NCBI RefSeq assembly: GCF_000518885.1
Contig: NZ_JAEL01000037.1
Coordinates: 1-47,770 of the forward strand
DNA length: 47,770 nt
Direction: 5' to 3'
Origin: Bacillus sp. J33
Lineage (GTDB): Bacteria > Bacillota > Bacilli > Bacillales > Cytobacillaceae
Shown piece by piece: positions 8,207 to 17,869 of this stretch. A program made the position numbers and the translations under genes. The notes under the pieces were generated by a model. That model saw only the letters and a list, made by a program, of their open reading frames with translations, ran no database searches and was not told where the DNA came from. The first letter of the stretch is position 1. The number at the start of each line of letters is the position of its first letter.

Positions 8207-8941
8207 TTAGCCTGTGATTAAGCCGATAAAACTTTGTACATTTTCCATTTCCTTCATCCATTTCTCCAGGCTGTCCTGATTTAGCTGAATGACGGCAACA
8301 AGCGTATTCATAGCCACATGGGCAAAAATCGGTACGATAATCCGTTTTGTTTTTACATAGAGAAAAGCAAAGGTAAAGCCCATGGCTGAATATAAAAGAA
8401 TATGTTCAGGTTCAAAGTGTGCAAGAGCAAAAATGACAGAACTGATCAGGGCAGATAGGAAAAAATTAAATCGTTTATAGAGAGAACCGAAGATAACCTT
8501 CCTGAATACGATTTCCTCAAGGATAGGCCCAACTACGGAACTAATCAAAATGACGATTGGCGAAGCTTCTATAATACGGATAATTTGCTGTGTATTTTCC
8601 GATCCCATTTCGATGCCGATCATATTTTCAATGCTTGCTGCTGTAGCTTGGGCGATTAACGCTAAAAATATACCTCCAACTGCCCAGCCAGCTGCACTTG
8701 CTGTAGATGGAGCATCCCTTTGGGCCAAGCCCATTTTCATTTCTGGCTTGAGTAATACAAGCGTAATGATCAATGTAATTGTGAAGCTGATAACCAGCCA
8801 GCAGGCAACCGCTAGGATTTGCATGTTTTCAGGGTTATAGCCTATGAGATCTGCAGTGAACATCACGAGCGGAATACCAAATAGACTTGAAAGCTGCATG
8901 GCAATATAGACTATTAATATAATCCAGTATTCTTTCTTCAA
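8207..8941 (-). CDS. ydiL: CPBP family intramembrane metalloprotease homologue (YdiL-like)
   Basis: 244-residue polytopic membrane protein of the CPBP/ABI family, related to the CAAX prenyl protease Rce1. The putative catalytic motifs are EEIVFRKVIFG (EExxxR), then FALAHFEPEH (FxxxH), and a third His in FAHVAMNTLVA. It has about seven to eight membrane helices. Roles in this family range from protein maturation to bacteriocin immunity; the substrate here is unknown. It is divergent from groES and 17 bases after the preceding gap no partner gene is seen. Confidence 0.88.
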   Translation of the reverse strand: MKKEYWIILIVYIAMQLSSLFGIPLVMFTADLIGYNPENMQILAVACWLVISFTITLIITLVLLKPEMKMGLAQRDAPSTASAAGWAVGGIFLALIAQATAASIENMIGIEMGSENTQQIIRIIEASPIVILISSVVGPILEEIVFRKVIFGSLYKRFNFFLSALISSVIFALAHFEPEHILLYSAMGFTFAFLYVKTKRIIVPIFAHVAMNTLVAVIQLNQDSLEKWMKEMENVQSFIGLITG

Positions 8942-9066
8942 AATGTTTACTCCTTAACGTATATGGTTGAAAAGCAAGTACTAAAGCCATTTTACTCTTA
9001 ATATGGATAAGGTTTCAAATCTCAGCTTCGTATGGAAGGAATTATTGATTATGGCTCTGTTAAACA

Positions 9067-9183
9067 GGGATATTGGTATCCGCTTCATGCACTGGCTTTC
9101 CGCCGAGGCGTTTTATCTGTGTGGGGTCTAACAGAATCCTGCACGAAGAAAATACAAATCGAGCTTTCTATTCCAATCAACGC
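9067..9183 (-). repeat. Decayed copy of a Bacillus dispersed extragenic repeat (tentative)
   Basis: The stretch running from CGCTTCATGCACTGGCTTTCCGC through TGTGGGGTCT to TTCCAATCAAC resembles, from memory, a GC-rich dispersed repeat seen in many Bacillus genomes (…GCTTTCCGCG…TGTGGGGTCT…CTCCAATCAAC). A 63-residue open frame over it is a by-product of the repeat. The rest of the gap (8942-9320) shows nothing else I can support. Confidence 0.35.
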
Positions 9184-9320
9184 AGTGCTAATTCAGCAAA
9201 AACTTTCAAACAGTTATGATTAAAGGTTATGCTTCTGGTGCATAATTAAAAGGTTGTTTGCGCCGAAAAACAGGCTGCTTTAACGATTGTAAATTTTTTT
9301 AAAAAATTTAAGCTTCACCC

Positions 9321-9352
9321 TTGCAAATGGAAATGAGATTCATTAATATAAT
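9321..9352 (+). promoter_or_regulatory. Probable SigA promoter of groES-groEL
   Basis: A -10 box TATAAT lies at 9347-9352. TTGCAA at 9321-9326 is the best -35 candidate, though the 20-base spacing is long. The CIRCE operator begins 8 bases after the -10 box, as expected for HrcA repression of transcript initiation. Confidence 0.6.
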
Positions 9353-9359
9353 AATTGTG

Positions 9360-9386
9360 TTAGCACTCAATTGGATAGAGTGCTAA
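9360..9386. promoter_or_regulatory. CIRCE operator (HrcA binding site)
   Basis: Perfect consensus TTAGCACTC-N9-GAGTGCTAA. HrcA, stabilised by GroEL, binds CIRCE to repress class I heat-shock genes. It sits between the promoter and groES. Confidence 0.98.
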
Positions 9387-9428
9387 TAAATAAAAATATT
9401 TACATATTATTTGAGGAGGTTGTTTCAC

Positions 9429-9713
9429 TTGTTAAAGCCACTAGGTGATCGAATTATTATCGAGCTTGTTGAAACTGAAGAAAAAACTGCAAGCGGCATC
9501 GTACTGCCGGACACTGCTAAAGAAAAGCCTCAAGAAGGCAAAGTTGTAGCTGTGGGAACTGGCCGTGTACTTGAAAATGGTGAGCGTGTTGCCCTTGAAG
9601 TTGCTGACGGCGACCGCATTATCTTCTCAAAATATGCCGGTACTGAAGTAAAGTACGAAGGCAAAGAATACTTAATTTTACGTGAAAACGACATTCTTGC
9701 TGTAATTGGCTAA
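9429..9713 (+). CDS. groES: Co-chaperonin GroES
   Basis: 94-residue GroES, the heptameric lid of the GroEL folding chamber. It begins [18 protein letters not shown], has the mobile loop [20 protein letters not shown] and ends ENDILAVIG. The start is a TTG preceded by GAGGAGGTTG; this gives the standard Bacillus length. Transcribed with groEL from the CIRCE-controlled promoter. Confidence 0.98.
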   Translation: MLKPLGDRIIIELVETEEKTASGIVLPDTAKEKPQEGKVVAVGTGRVLENGERVALEVADGDRIIFSKYAGTEVKYEGKEYLILRENDILAVIG

Positions 9714-9751
9714 TAGCCCAAGAACGGTAGATTAAAACGATAAAGAGTTAA

Positions 9752-11408
<1,657 letters not shown>

Positions 11409-11479
11409 CATCGCCCAAACTCCTTGAGCCATAAGGGCTTTTATAAACAAAAAGCAAAATGCTGAAACAGTGAAATAAA

Positions 11480-11526
11480 AGAGGCTTCTCATAAGTTGTT
11501 TAAACTTTTGGGAAGCTTCTTTTTTC
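11480..11526 (+). terminator. Terminator after groEL (left side of the insertion)
   Basis: AGAGGCTTCTC pairs with GGGAAGCTTCT (two G:T pairs) across a 19-base loop, followed by six T. If the flanking segment is an insertion, this terminator came with the element. Confidence 0.75.
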
Positions 11527-11818
11527 ATCTTATGCGTTACATAGGGTTACAGGATTTTCGTTATTTAGTCATTTGTATGGACTAGTGGAAGGAAATGTAC
11601 CTTTATGGCTAAATTTAAATTATCAAACACAAAATGGGGGGACACCATCCGGTCTTTTACTACACGGACACATTTTAATGGAGAAAATACATAAAAACGA
11701 TCTTGGTAAGTTTCTAATGCCAAATTTTTGGCCATTTAAATATAATTATGGTGAACCTTATCACAAATAGTAGTAAAGCGAATTGAGCGAAATTATTACT
11801 CCAAGGAAGTTTGGTTCT
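11527..11818. other. Part of the AT-rich insertion, no supported gene
   Basis: A 65-codon open frame starting at 11573 lacks a ribosome site and resembles nothing I know. Another short frame (MAKFKLSNTKWGDTIRS..., start about 11604) has GGAAGG rather far upstream. I do not call either. Confidence 0.4.
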
Positions 11819-11852
11819 AAAAAATAACAGGGCAGGCTGTTGAGTGCCCTGT
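11819..11852 (-). terminator. Terminator on the minus strand for the membrane protein gene
   Basis: ACAGGGCA / TGCCCTGT stem with a ten-base loop; read on the minus strand it is followed by TTATTTTTT. It lies about 145 bases beyond the stop of the minus-strand membrane gene. Confidence 0.65.
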
Positions 11853-11997
11853 CATTTTCGGCTTGTTAGATACTAACCAAGTAGAGCAGGACGAAACAAA
11901 GCAAAAGCTGCTATCGCACTTCCTGTCGCTCTATGAAGAGGTCATCGTCGACGCTTATCGGTTTCGTTATATGATTTAGACTTACATCCAAGTCAAG

Positions 11998-12846
11998 CTA
12001 TAAGGGCTTAGGATATAATCGATCAAGGATGTAAATATTCAAGTACATTCCCCAAATGTTAATGGAGGTTAAAATAAAAAACCAACCATCTGCGCTTATT
12101 AACACTTGATATTTTTCTGCAGAAAAATGAGCGATATAGAGAATAAATATCCCCGCAGCTTTCCACTTCCACTTGATGTTCGTAAAATACAGGATCATTG
12201 TGCTTACGGTCAAGAGCAGATGATAGGTCGCGGCAATAATAGCAATACTGCAATCATTATTTGGAATTAGAGTTTCATTGAAACTACGAACGCCGGCTGC
12301 CTTGGATGCCCAAGTTACTAAATGAAAATGCAAAGTACACAATCCAAAGAAGATAAAGATATAACGCCAAATGCGCCCAATGTGTTTTGATAATATGGTG
12401 CTTACTATTTTCGCAATACGGAATAAAATGAGAATACCGATAATAGTCATCCATGTCCGATACCAGTTTTGTTTATATATTCCCATTTGAATAAACAATT
12501 CTTCAATACCGCCGTAAATTAGAGCGATGAACAATTGCCAGTGAAATTTAAGATTAAAGACGGTAACAAGGACGGCAGAAGCGGACACTGAAGTTTGTGA
12601 AAATAAGTTTCCTACAACCGCATCATCGTGTTGGTTAGAACAAATTTTCGGAAAATATATGTACGCCTTCAAACACATTAAAATAGCTACTTCGAATGAA
12701 AAAAAAGTGATTCCGCTTATAGTTAAATATAGAGAAAGCACGTGTTTACGATTGGTTGTTTTGATGAAAACAATGACCATTACAAGGATTGTTATAATCC
12801 CAAGGAGAATATACCATATCGTGTTGCTCCAAAATCCAGGACCCAT
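11998..12846 (-). CDS. Unrecognised multi-pass membrane protein (cargo of groEL-linked segment)
   Basis: 282-residue, very hydrophobic protein with roughly eight membrane helices, beginning MGPGFWSNTIWYILLGIITI. It contains many aromatic residues and a cluster GGIEELFIQMGIYKQNWYRTW between helices. I recognise no family. The ATG at 12846 is chosen because AGGAAAGGAAC lies 8 bases upstream; a start ten codons earlier has no site. It is the only substantial gene between the two copies of the groEL 3' end, lies opposite to groEL, and its base composition is lower in GC than that of the core genes. Probably acquired. Confidence 0.7.
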   Translation of the reverse strand: MGPGFWSNTIWYILLGIITILVMVIVFIKTTNRKHVLSLYLTISGITFFSFEVAILMCLKAYIYFPKICSNQHDDAVVGNLFSQTSVSASAVLVTVFNLKFHWQLFIALIYGGIEELFIQMGIYKQNWYRTWMTIIGILILFRIAKIVSTILSKHIGRIWRYIFIFFGLCTLHFHLVTWASKAAGVRSFNETLIPNNDCSIAIIAATYHLLLTVSTMILYFTNIKWKWKAAGIFILYIAHFSAEKYQVLISADGWFFILTSINIWGMYLNIYILDRLYPKPL

Positions 12847-13310
12847 TAAACACAGTTCCTTTCCTATTAACTTCATGTTCTACACTATTTGTTGGTAAAA
12901 TTATGTTGACCCTCGATTTAAAAAATATTCAGCGTAATCGACTGTTGGGTGAGGAATTTGGGTCCAGTGAATCCCTTTGTAGAATGGATAATATCAAAAC
13001 TTGCTATAACAGAGAGTGTAGAGAATCCTATCATAAGTCAAAGATAAACAACACTACTGAAGCCACGTTGAGCGTAGGACAAATGTCCATCTATTTCTAA
13101 AAAGTGATGATCATTCCATAATCAAATATTCTCCAAAGATGAGTTTTAATGATCTAAAAAAAGTGTGAAAAAATGCTAACATTTTGCTAACGCAATCAAG
13201 TGAAAAACAGTTAATTCTCGTTAAGGAAGTTACACCTCAGATTCAGCAAAACCTTGATATACCGCACTTTTTGCACTCAATGTTAACAATATTAAACTCT
13301 AGCAACCTAC
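12847..13310. other. AT-rich end of the insertion, no supported gene
   Basis: The 65-codon open frame at 12903-13100 has no ribosome site and no recognisable product. No integrase or transposase remnant was recognised. Confidence 0.4.
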
Positions 13311-13327
13311 GGGCGGCATGATGTAAT
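13311..13327 (+). repeat. 17-bp direct repeat, right copy (candidate attR)
   Basis: Exact repeat of 11392-11408. It is followed 15 bases later by a strong hairpin terminator that is probably the original groEL terminator, now displaced by 1.9 kb. Confidence 0.7.
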
Positions 13328-13342
13328 ATCATCCCCCTTCTT

Positions 13343-13376
13343 AAAAACCACTTCTCGAAATGAGAAGTGGTTTTTT
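13343..13376 (+). terminator. Strong terminator, probably the ancestral groEL terminator
   Basis: AAAACCACTTCTC / GAGAAGTGGTTTT stem with a five-base loop and a T run. It lies just beyond the duplicated groEL stop codon with no gene ending before it now, which fits displacement from groEL. Confidence 0.85.
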
Positions 13377-13411
13377 GTATTGTTTGAACGATGCGGAAGA
13401 AGCAATCTTTA

Positions 13412-13617
13412 GTGAGAACTGCCCAAACCAAAGACCATTTATCCCACGCCTATCCTATCATAAGGAACGATACGCTTGAAGACAATCTTGTAATAGAGTA
13501 AGTACTGGACATTCTGGCTGGGAAAATCCAAGATCTGAATGCAAGAGAAGAAATGATAGAGAGAAATATGGAGATGCAGCGTTTGAATTTTTAAGAGAAG
13601 AAGTGCTGGTTGAGTAA
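13412..13617 (+). pseudogene. Probable decayed coding fragment
   Basis: Open stretches in different frames, VRTAQTKDHLSHAYPIIRND..., then DILAGKIQDLNAREEMIERN..., then ...AAFEFLREEVLVE, end at a TAA just before a well-formed terminator (13624-13651). This looks like one small gene broken by frameshifts. I do not recognise the family. Confidence 0.35.
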
Positions 13618-13623
13618 AATAGT

Positions 13624-13651
13624 GGCTGCGGATAACTCCGCGGCCTTTTTT
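13624..13651 (+). terminator. Rho-independent terminator
   Basis: GGCTGCGGA / TCCGCGGCC stem, four-base loop, then six T. It follows the decayed fragment by six bases. A single perfect DnaA box TTATCCACA lies shortly after at 13664-13672. Confidence 0.85.
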
Positions 13652-13825
13652 ATGATGAAAGGCTTATCCACATAAGGAAAATGTAGGATATTCATTTGTC
13701 TGAATATTAATTCTTTTAGCAGATTTACAATCTCCTATTGAAAAGGCATGATATAAATAATTCGGATTACTAAGTAAATTTCCGGATTTTTTAGCTTCAT
13801 ACACATTTCAATGGGAGGTTTTTAA

Positions 13826-15016
13826 ATGAAGAAAAAAACAGTATGGAAAGTTTTTAGTTCAGCCGCACTGGCAGCATCAATACTCGTACCCCAAGTGGGA
13901 TTTGCTGAAGGTGCAAAACCTGTCACAGTAGAAAATGTATCAATCAATGGTTTTGTTGATTATGAAGAAATGAAGCAAAAGCTAAGCCAAATTGAAAAAT
14001 CATCTAATGGGCTTGTTCAGGTTGAGTCTGCAGGAAAAACAAATCAGGGCAGAGATATCTATACAGCCCGAGTAGGCCATGGGGATAAGGTTGTACTGGT
14101 ACAAAGTGAAATTCATGGAAATGAAAAGACAGGAACTGTCGCATTACTAAATATTCTTCAATATTTGGGTTCAAGCCAGACAGAGGAAGCGAAAAGAATC
14201 AGGGAAGAGTTAACAATCGTTGCTATTCCAATGATGAATGCTGACGGATCCGAATTGGACAGGCGCGGAAATGTCATGACCTGGGAAGACGTTCAAGAGC
14301 AGTTCCCTCAATTACATAGTGCACAGCCGACATGGAACTATTATAACCGTACCCTGCAAGGGGATGACTACTCAGCAGCTCCTGGATTCGATGTAAACCG
14401 TGACTTCAATCCGGATCTAAATTATGTACCGAAACCGGAGGATTTCCCTGGCAAATCAAGTGCACCTGGCTGGTATATTACACCTGAGTCTCAAACAGTC
14501 AGGGATGTCTATAAGAGCCTGCAGGATGAGTTTGGAAATGTAGAAGTATTTCTGGACCTTCATCATCAAAACTTTTATAAAATAGAAGGGACAGATGAAG
14601 ATGTGACAATGTCCATCTCTGCAGATTTTGTTCCGGATCCAAGTTCTCCAGAGGGATCAAAGTATAGCCAATATGCGGAGAATTATCGCTTTGATTTTTC
14701 CCGCCAGCTAAATGTTGCACTTTATGATGCACTTCAGGAAAAAGGCAATTCTGTATTTACAAACATTTCATTATATGACCAGGACTTAGACCTGCCTGGA
14801 ACTGCATTGGGTTCATTCGCCTTGAACGGAAGCGGGGTTGTTCTATTTGAGGTAAAAGGCCAAACACATAACTATGGCCAAAAGATGAAGGGGCAGCTGG
14901 TTAAAACGGTAGAAACAGGTGTAATGGGAATCATCAATGGTGTGGCAGATGGCAGTGTGTATGAATTGAACCCAGAGGAATATAATGAAATTCCAAACAG
15001 GGAGTACATTCGATAA
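13826..15016 (+). CDS. Secreted M14-type zinc carboxypeptidase
   Basis: 396-residue precursor. A Sec signal peptide ends near VGFA|EGA (about residue 27). The M14 peptidase fold is indicated by the zinc pair H97xxE100 (SEIHGNE), the substrate-binding motif DVNRDFNP (N191, R192), a third ligand in FLDLHHQN (H246) and a catalytic Glu candidate E342 in VLFEVKGQ. Members cleave C-terminal residues from peptides or cell-wall peptides; the substrate here is unknown. GGGAGG precedes the ATG by 10 bases. It stands alone, with a terminator on each side, so it is likely secreted under its own control. Confidence 0.9.
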   Translation: MKKKTVWKVFSSAALAASILVPQVGFAEGAKPVTVENVSINGFVDYEEMKQKLSQIEKSSNGLVQVESAGKTNQGRDIYTARVGHGDKVVLVQSEIHGNEKTGTVALLNILQYLGSSQTEEAKRIREELTIVAIPMMNADGSELDRRGNVMTWEDVQEQFPQLHSAQPTWNYYNRTLQGDDYSAAPGFDVNRDFNPDLNYVPKPEDFPGKSSAPGWYITPESQTVRDVYKSLQDEFGNVEVFLDLHHQNFYKIEGTDEDVTMSISADFVPDPSSPEGSKYSQYAENYRFDFSRQLNVALYDALQEKGNSVFTNISLYDQDLDLPGTALGSFALNGSGVVLFEVKGQTHNYGQKMKGQLVKTVETGVMGIINGVADGSVYELNPEEYNEIPNREYIR

Positions 15017-15024
15017 TTCAGTTA

Positions 15025-15057
15025 AAAAGCTGATGCTTTTTGGGAGCATCAGCTTTT
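15025..15057. terminator. Bidirectional terminator between peptidase and DUF421 gene
   Basis: AAAAGCTGATGCT / AGCATCAGCTTTT perfect 13-base stem with a seven-base loop; serves the convergent genes on both sides. Confidence 0.9.
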
Positions 15058-15060
15058 CAT

Positions 15061-15687
15061 TTACTGCAGATGATCGGGTCCATTATTATTTGCGGTTTCT
15101 TCAGCAACTTCTGTAAAAATATCCTCTTCCTTTTCGGATAGCATATGGATTGAGAAGCCTTTGGCAAAAGCAGGCTCCAGCAAATTGATCAGCTGCTGGA
15201 CATCAGCCTGCAGCTGTTGAAATTCCTTTTTTGTTACAGGCTGGGCTTCCTCTTTTAATTCATAGCCTACCTGGCCGTTTGCCTCCAGGGTTGCCCACCT
15301 TACGTCACTGATCACGGCTACATTATGCTGTCTCAGTTTCATTTCGAGCTGATCGACTGTAAATCTCAGCTTCCTCAGATTTTTCTCATTTAAAACCCCA
15401 TCTTCAATGATAATTTTGGATTGTCCGGTTATAAACCTTTCAAATTTATCAGATTTGATCTGTGCATATTCCATGACTATAAGTGTAAGGACAAGAATGA
15501 GGCCAACTGCGAGAGTGGTCCAAATGCTATCTCCTGAAACAGGTTCGATTAATAAAGAGCCAATGCCAATCATGATAACGACTTGAGCCAATGTCATTTG
15601 TGAAATAGACTTTCTGCCAGCAAGCCTCAAGAGCAATGTACCGCCGACCACGACAAGGATTGAGTTCCAGATCCAATCGAATTCCAT
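15061..15687 (-). CDS. DUF421 domain membrane protein (YetF family)
   Basis: 208 residues. Three N-terminal membrane helices (IWNSILVVVGGTLLLRLAGRKSISQMTLAQVVIMIGIGSLL..., LAVGLILVLTLIVME) are followed by a cytoplasmic DUF421 domain with the typical FTVDQLEMKLRQHNVAVISDVRWATLE. Members are linked to spore or envelope functions in Bacillus, but the biochemical role is unknown. An AAAGGAGGACAAG site puts the start at 15687 rather than six codons upstream. Confidence 0.88.
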   Translation of the reverse strand: MEFDWIWNSILVVVGGTLLLRLAGRKSISQMTLAQVVIMIGIGSLLIEPVSGDSIWTTLAVGLILVLTLIVMEYAQIKSDKFERFITGQSKIIIEDGVLNEKNLRKLRFTVDQLEMKLRQHNVAVISDVRWATLEANGQVGYELKEEAQPVTKKEFQQLQADVQQLINLLEPAFAKGFSIHMLSEKEEDIFTEVAEETANNNGPDHLQ

Positions 15688-15893
15688 TCTTGTCCTCCTT
15701 TTCATGTTTTTTAATAGCTTTCCTCAAAAATGCCCTGCTTATTGGCTCTTATATAATTATTTTATTAATAATAGATTTCCTATTGTTTCTAAGCTAATAA
15801 CCGTGTTAATATCAAAATATTATAAAAATTTTCAAAACGCTTACAGAATGACATCATGGGTACATAAGAAAAACTTTATCGGGGGGAAAAGGG

Positions 15894-16892
15894 ATGAAGA
15901 AGTTTATGGCAATTTTAGCAAGCAGCGCTTTATTAATGCTGGCTGCATGCGGATCAGGAAATGAGGAAAGCAGCGGTGAAGCAGCAGAAAAGAAAACGGT
16001 AAAAATCGGGATTACCCAGATTGTTGAACATCCATCATTGGATTCAGCGAGAGAGGGCTTTATTGCAGCATTAAAGGATGCTGGTTATGAAGAAGGGAAG
16101 AACCTTAAGATTGACTTCCAAAATGCACAGGGTGACATGAACAATAACATGTCCATCGCCCAGAATCTAGTAGCCGATAAAAATGACCTTATATTGGCGA
16201 TTGCGACTGCAAGTGCACAATCTGTAGTTCAGTCTACTAAAGAAATTCCAATCTTATTTACAGCGATTACTGATCCGGTTGGGGCCGAGCTTGTGGAAAG
16301 CATGGAAAAGCCAGGCGGCAATGCAACGGGAACGTCTGATACACATCCAGATGCTATCAAGAATACGATCAACTCGATCAAAACCTTCGTACCAGATGCC
16401 AAAAAAGTGGGAATTATCTACAATGATGGGGAACCTAACTCTGTTGTCAATGTCAAGCATGCGAAAGAAGCAATCGAAGCACTTGGCCTTGAGGCCGTAG
16501 AAACAACTATTTCTACAAGCTCTGAAGTAAAGCAGGCTGCAGAATCCTTAGTAGGCCGCGCAGATGTATTTTATATCCCTAAGGACAATACAGTCGTATC
16601 TGCTCTTGAATCAGTGCTCAACGTAGCAAACGAAAAAGACATTCCAGCCTTTGTGGGCGAAAGCGATTCTGTCAAACGCGGCGGATTTGCCTCTTATGGT
16701 TTTGAATACCATGATCTTGGCTACTCAACTGGCCAGATGGCTGTTGAAATCCTCGAAGGCAAAAAGCCGAGCGATATTCCAGTGGGGTACCCTGAGAGCC
16801 TTGAGCTAGTCATCAATAAGAAAGCAGCTGAAGAGCAGGGTGTTACTCTGACGGAAGAGATGCTGAAGGATGCTAAGGTGGTAGGGGAGTAA
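15894..16892 (+). CDS. ABC-type substrate-binding lipoprotein (TrpX-like family)
   Basis: 332-residue lipoprotein with lipobox MLAAC (C19) after a short signal peptide. The mature part is a type I periplasmic-binding fold of the ABC_sub_bind family, starting KKTVKIGITQIVEHPSLDSAREGFIAA and including ILFTAITDPVGAELVES and GGFASYGFEYHDLGYSTGQMAVEIL. In other Bacillales such genes are followed by a permease and an ATPase; here a terminator follows at once, so the protein is an orphan in this window. The ligand could be an aromatic amino acid, which is an inference from the family only. Confidence 0.88.
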   Translation: MKKFMAILASSALLMLAACGSGNEESSGEAAEKKTVKIGITQIVEHPSLDSAREGFIAALKDAGYEEGKNLKIDFQNAQGDMNNNMSIAQNLVADKNDLILAIATASAQSVVQSTKEIPILFTAITDPVGAELVESMEKPGGNATGTSDTHPDAIKNTINSIKTFVPDAKKVGIIYNDGEPNSVVNVKHAKEAIEALGLEAVETTISTSSEVKQAAESLVGRADVFYIPKDNTVVSALESVLNVANEKDIPAFVGESDSVKRGGFASYGFEYHDLGYSTGQMAVEILEGKKPSDIPVGYPESLELVINKKAAEEQGVTLTEEMLKDAKVVGE

Positions 16893-16904
16893 ATGGTCAA
16901 ATTG

Positions 16905-16940
16905 AAAACGATACAGCCGAATGGGCTGTATCGTTTTTTA
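16905..16940 (+). terminator. Terminator after the substrate-binding protein
   Basis: AAAACGATACAGCC / GGCTGTATCGTTTT stem with a short loop and a T run, 13 bases after the stop codon. Confidence 0.92.
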
Positions 16941-17744
16941 TTTTTTCTTTAAGGCTATAGCTGTAATATACGGTAATAATAGAGAGCACCAATCTAAGCT
17001 CTATATTAAAAGGTTTCTTTAGTATGAGTATGTCAAAATAGGTTTGAATTTGTTACTTTGTGAGGCTGGAAAGTGGAATAGGATATGATCTAACTAAAAA
17101 ACCTGGGTAGCATAAAGATAAGACTATCTGCCGACCTCACTTTAAACATATGGTGAAAAAAATATCTGGTAGTGAAATATTACATTAATTTTTGAGCGAT
17201 AAACATTTAAATATGATGAATAAATACCTATGTGTGTATTAAAAGTAACCTAATGATAATTGATTTTAAGAAAACAAGCCTAAATACCTACAATTTGTAA
17301 TATTTGTAATAATTTTTATGGGGAGTTAAAAAATTTTAACGAATTAACATACGATAGCCTCTATGCAATTATTTCTTTTTACCCACAAAAAAATCTCGAT
17401 TTTGAGGTGTTTTTAGGAAAATAATTACAGACATATTTCGACATTTCTGCAGGTGGGTTTGACGGAAATATAACCGCGTGATAATAAGTATATTTATGGT
17501 AAATAAAATTACTCTAATTCTGTAAAATTTATTTTCAATGTAAATCTTGTGAAGGTGTTTAGCTATTTTTAGCGGAAGGAAACAAATAAAAACTTCTTGT
17601 GGCTTTTAGTGGGATTCTGTGAGATTTGACCAAATTCTAAACAAATGGTAAATCCACATATAGGAAAATACTTCCTGTATTTTGTAGATTGAATCAATCC
17701 ATAAGGAGAAAGTAGGAATAAGAGAAAAAATAACAGATTCATAT
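16941..17744. other. AT-rich intergenic region upstream of the Tad locus
   Basis: About 0.8 kb with no supportable gene on either strand and lower GC than its surroundings. I found no tRNA, repeat array or mobile element in it. It presumably holds regulatory sites for the pilus operon. Confidence 0.5.
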
Positions 17745-17781
17745 ACCGATATTGTTACAAATTAACTATTTTGTGCAATAT
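17745..17781 (+). promoter_or_regulatory. Candidate promoter of the Tad operon
   Basis: ACCGATAT at 17745-17752 differs by one base from the SigD -10 element GCCGATAT, but no good -35 lies at the expected distance. Alternatively TTGTTA (17752-17757) and CAATAT (17776-17781) form a weak SigA-type promoter with an 18-base spacer. Neither is decisive. Confidence 0.3.
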
Positions 17782-17789
17782 TAGGAACT

Positions 17790-17836
17790 TTCCAAGGGTG
17801 CAGACGTAGGAATCCTACAGACACCTAAAGATGGAA
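17790..17836 (+). promoter_or_regulatory. Dyad-rich leader upstream of cpaB
   Basis: Three nested inverted pairs: TTCCA/TGGAA (17790-17794, 17832-17836), GGTG/CACC (17797-17800, 17822-17825) and GTAGG/CCTAC (17806-17810, 17814-17818). Together they would fold into one interrupted hairpin ending 33 bases before the cpaB start. No T run follows, so it is not a terminator. It fits no riboswitch class I know; it could be an RNA element or an operator. Confidence 0.5.
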
Positions 17837-17869
17837 CTTACTGCAAATAAAAGAAGTGAGGGTTTTTGA

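Noticed and set aside
9032-9223. 63-codon frame before groES
   Set aside because: It covers a decayed dispersed repeat, has no convincing ribosome site and no family resemblance.
11573-11770. 65-codon open frame in the groEL-linked segment
   Set aside because: No ribosome site, no recognisable product and unusual composition.
12903-13100. 65-codon open frame upstream of the right repeat copy
   Set aside because: No ribosome site, and lies in AT-rich sequence that looks non-coding.
13664-13672. Perfect single DnaA box TTATCCACA
   Set aside because: A lone 9-mer without neighbours is expected by chance in a genome of this composition.
17770-17840. Possible cyclic-di-GMP or other known riboswitch in the Tad leader
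   Set aside because: The conserved core sequences of both c-di-GMP classes and other classes I know are absent; only generic stems are present.
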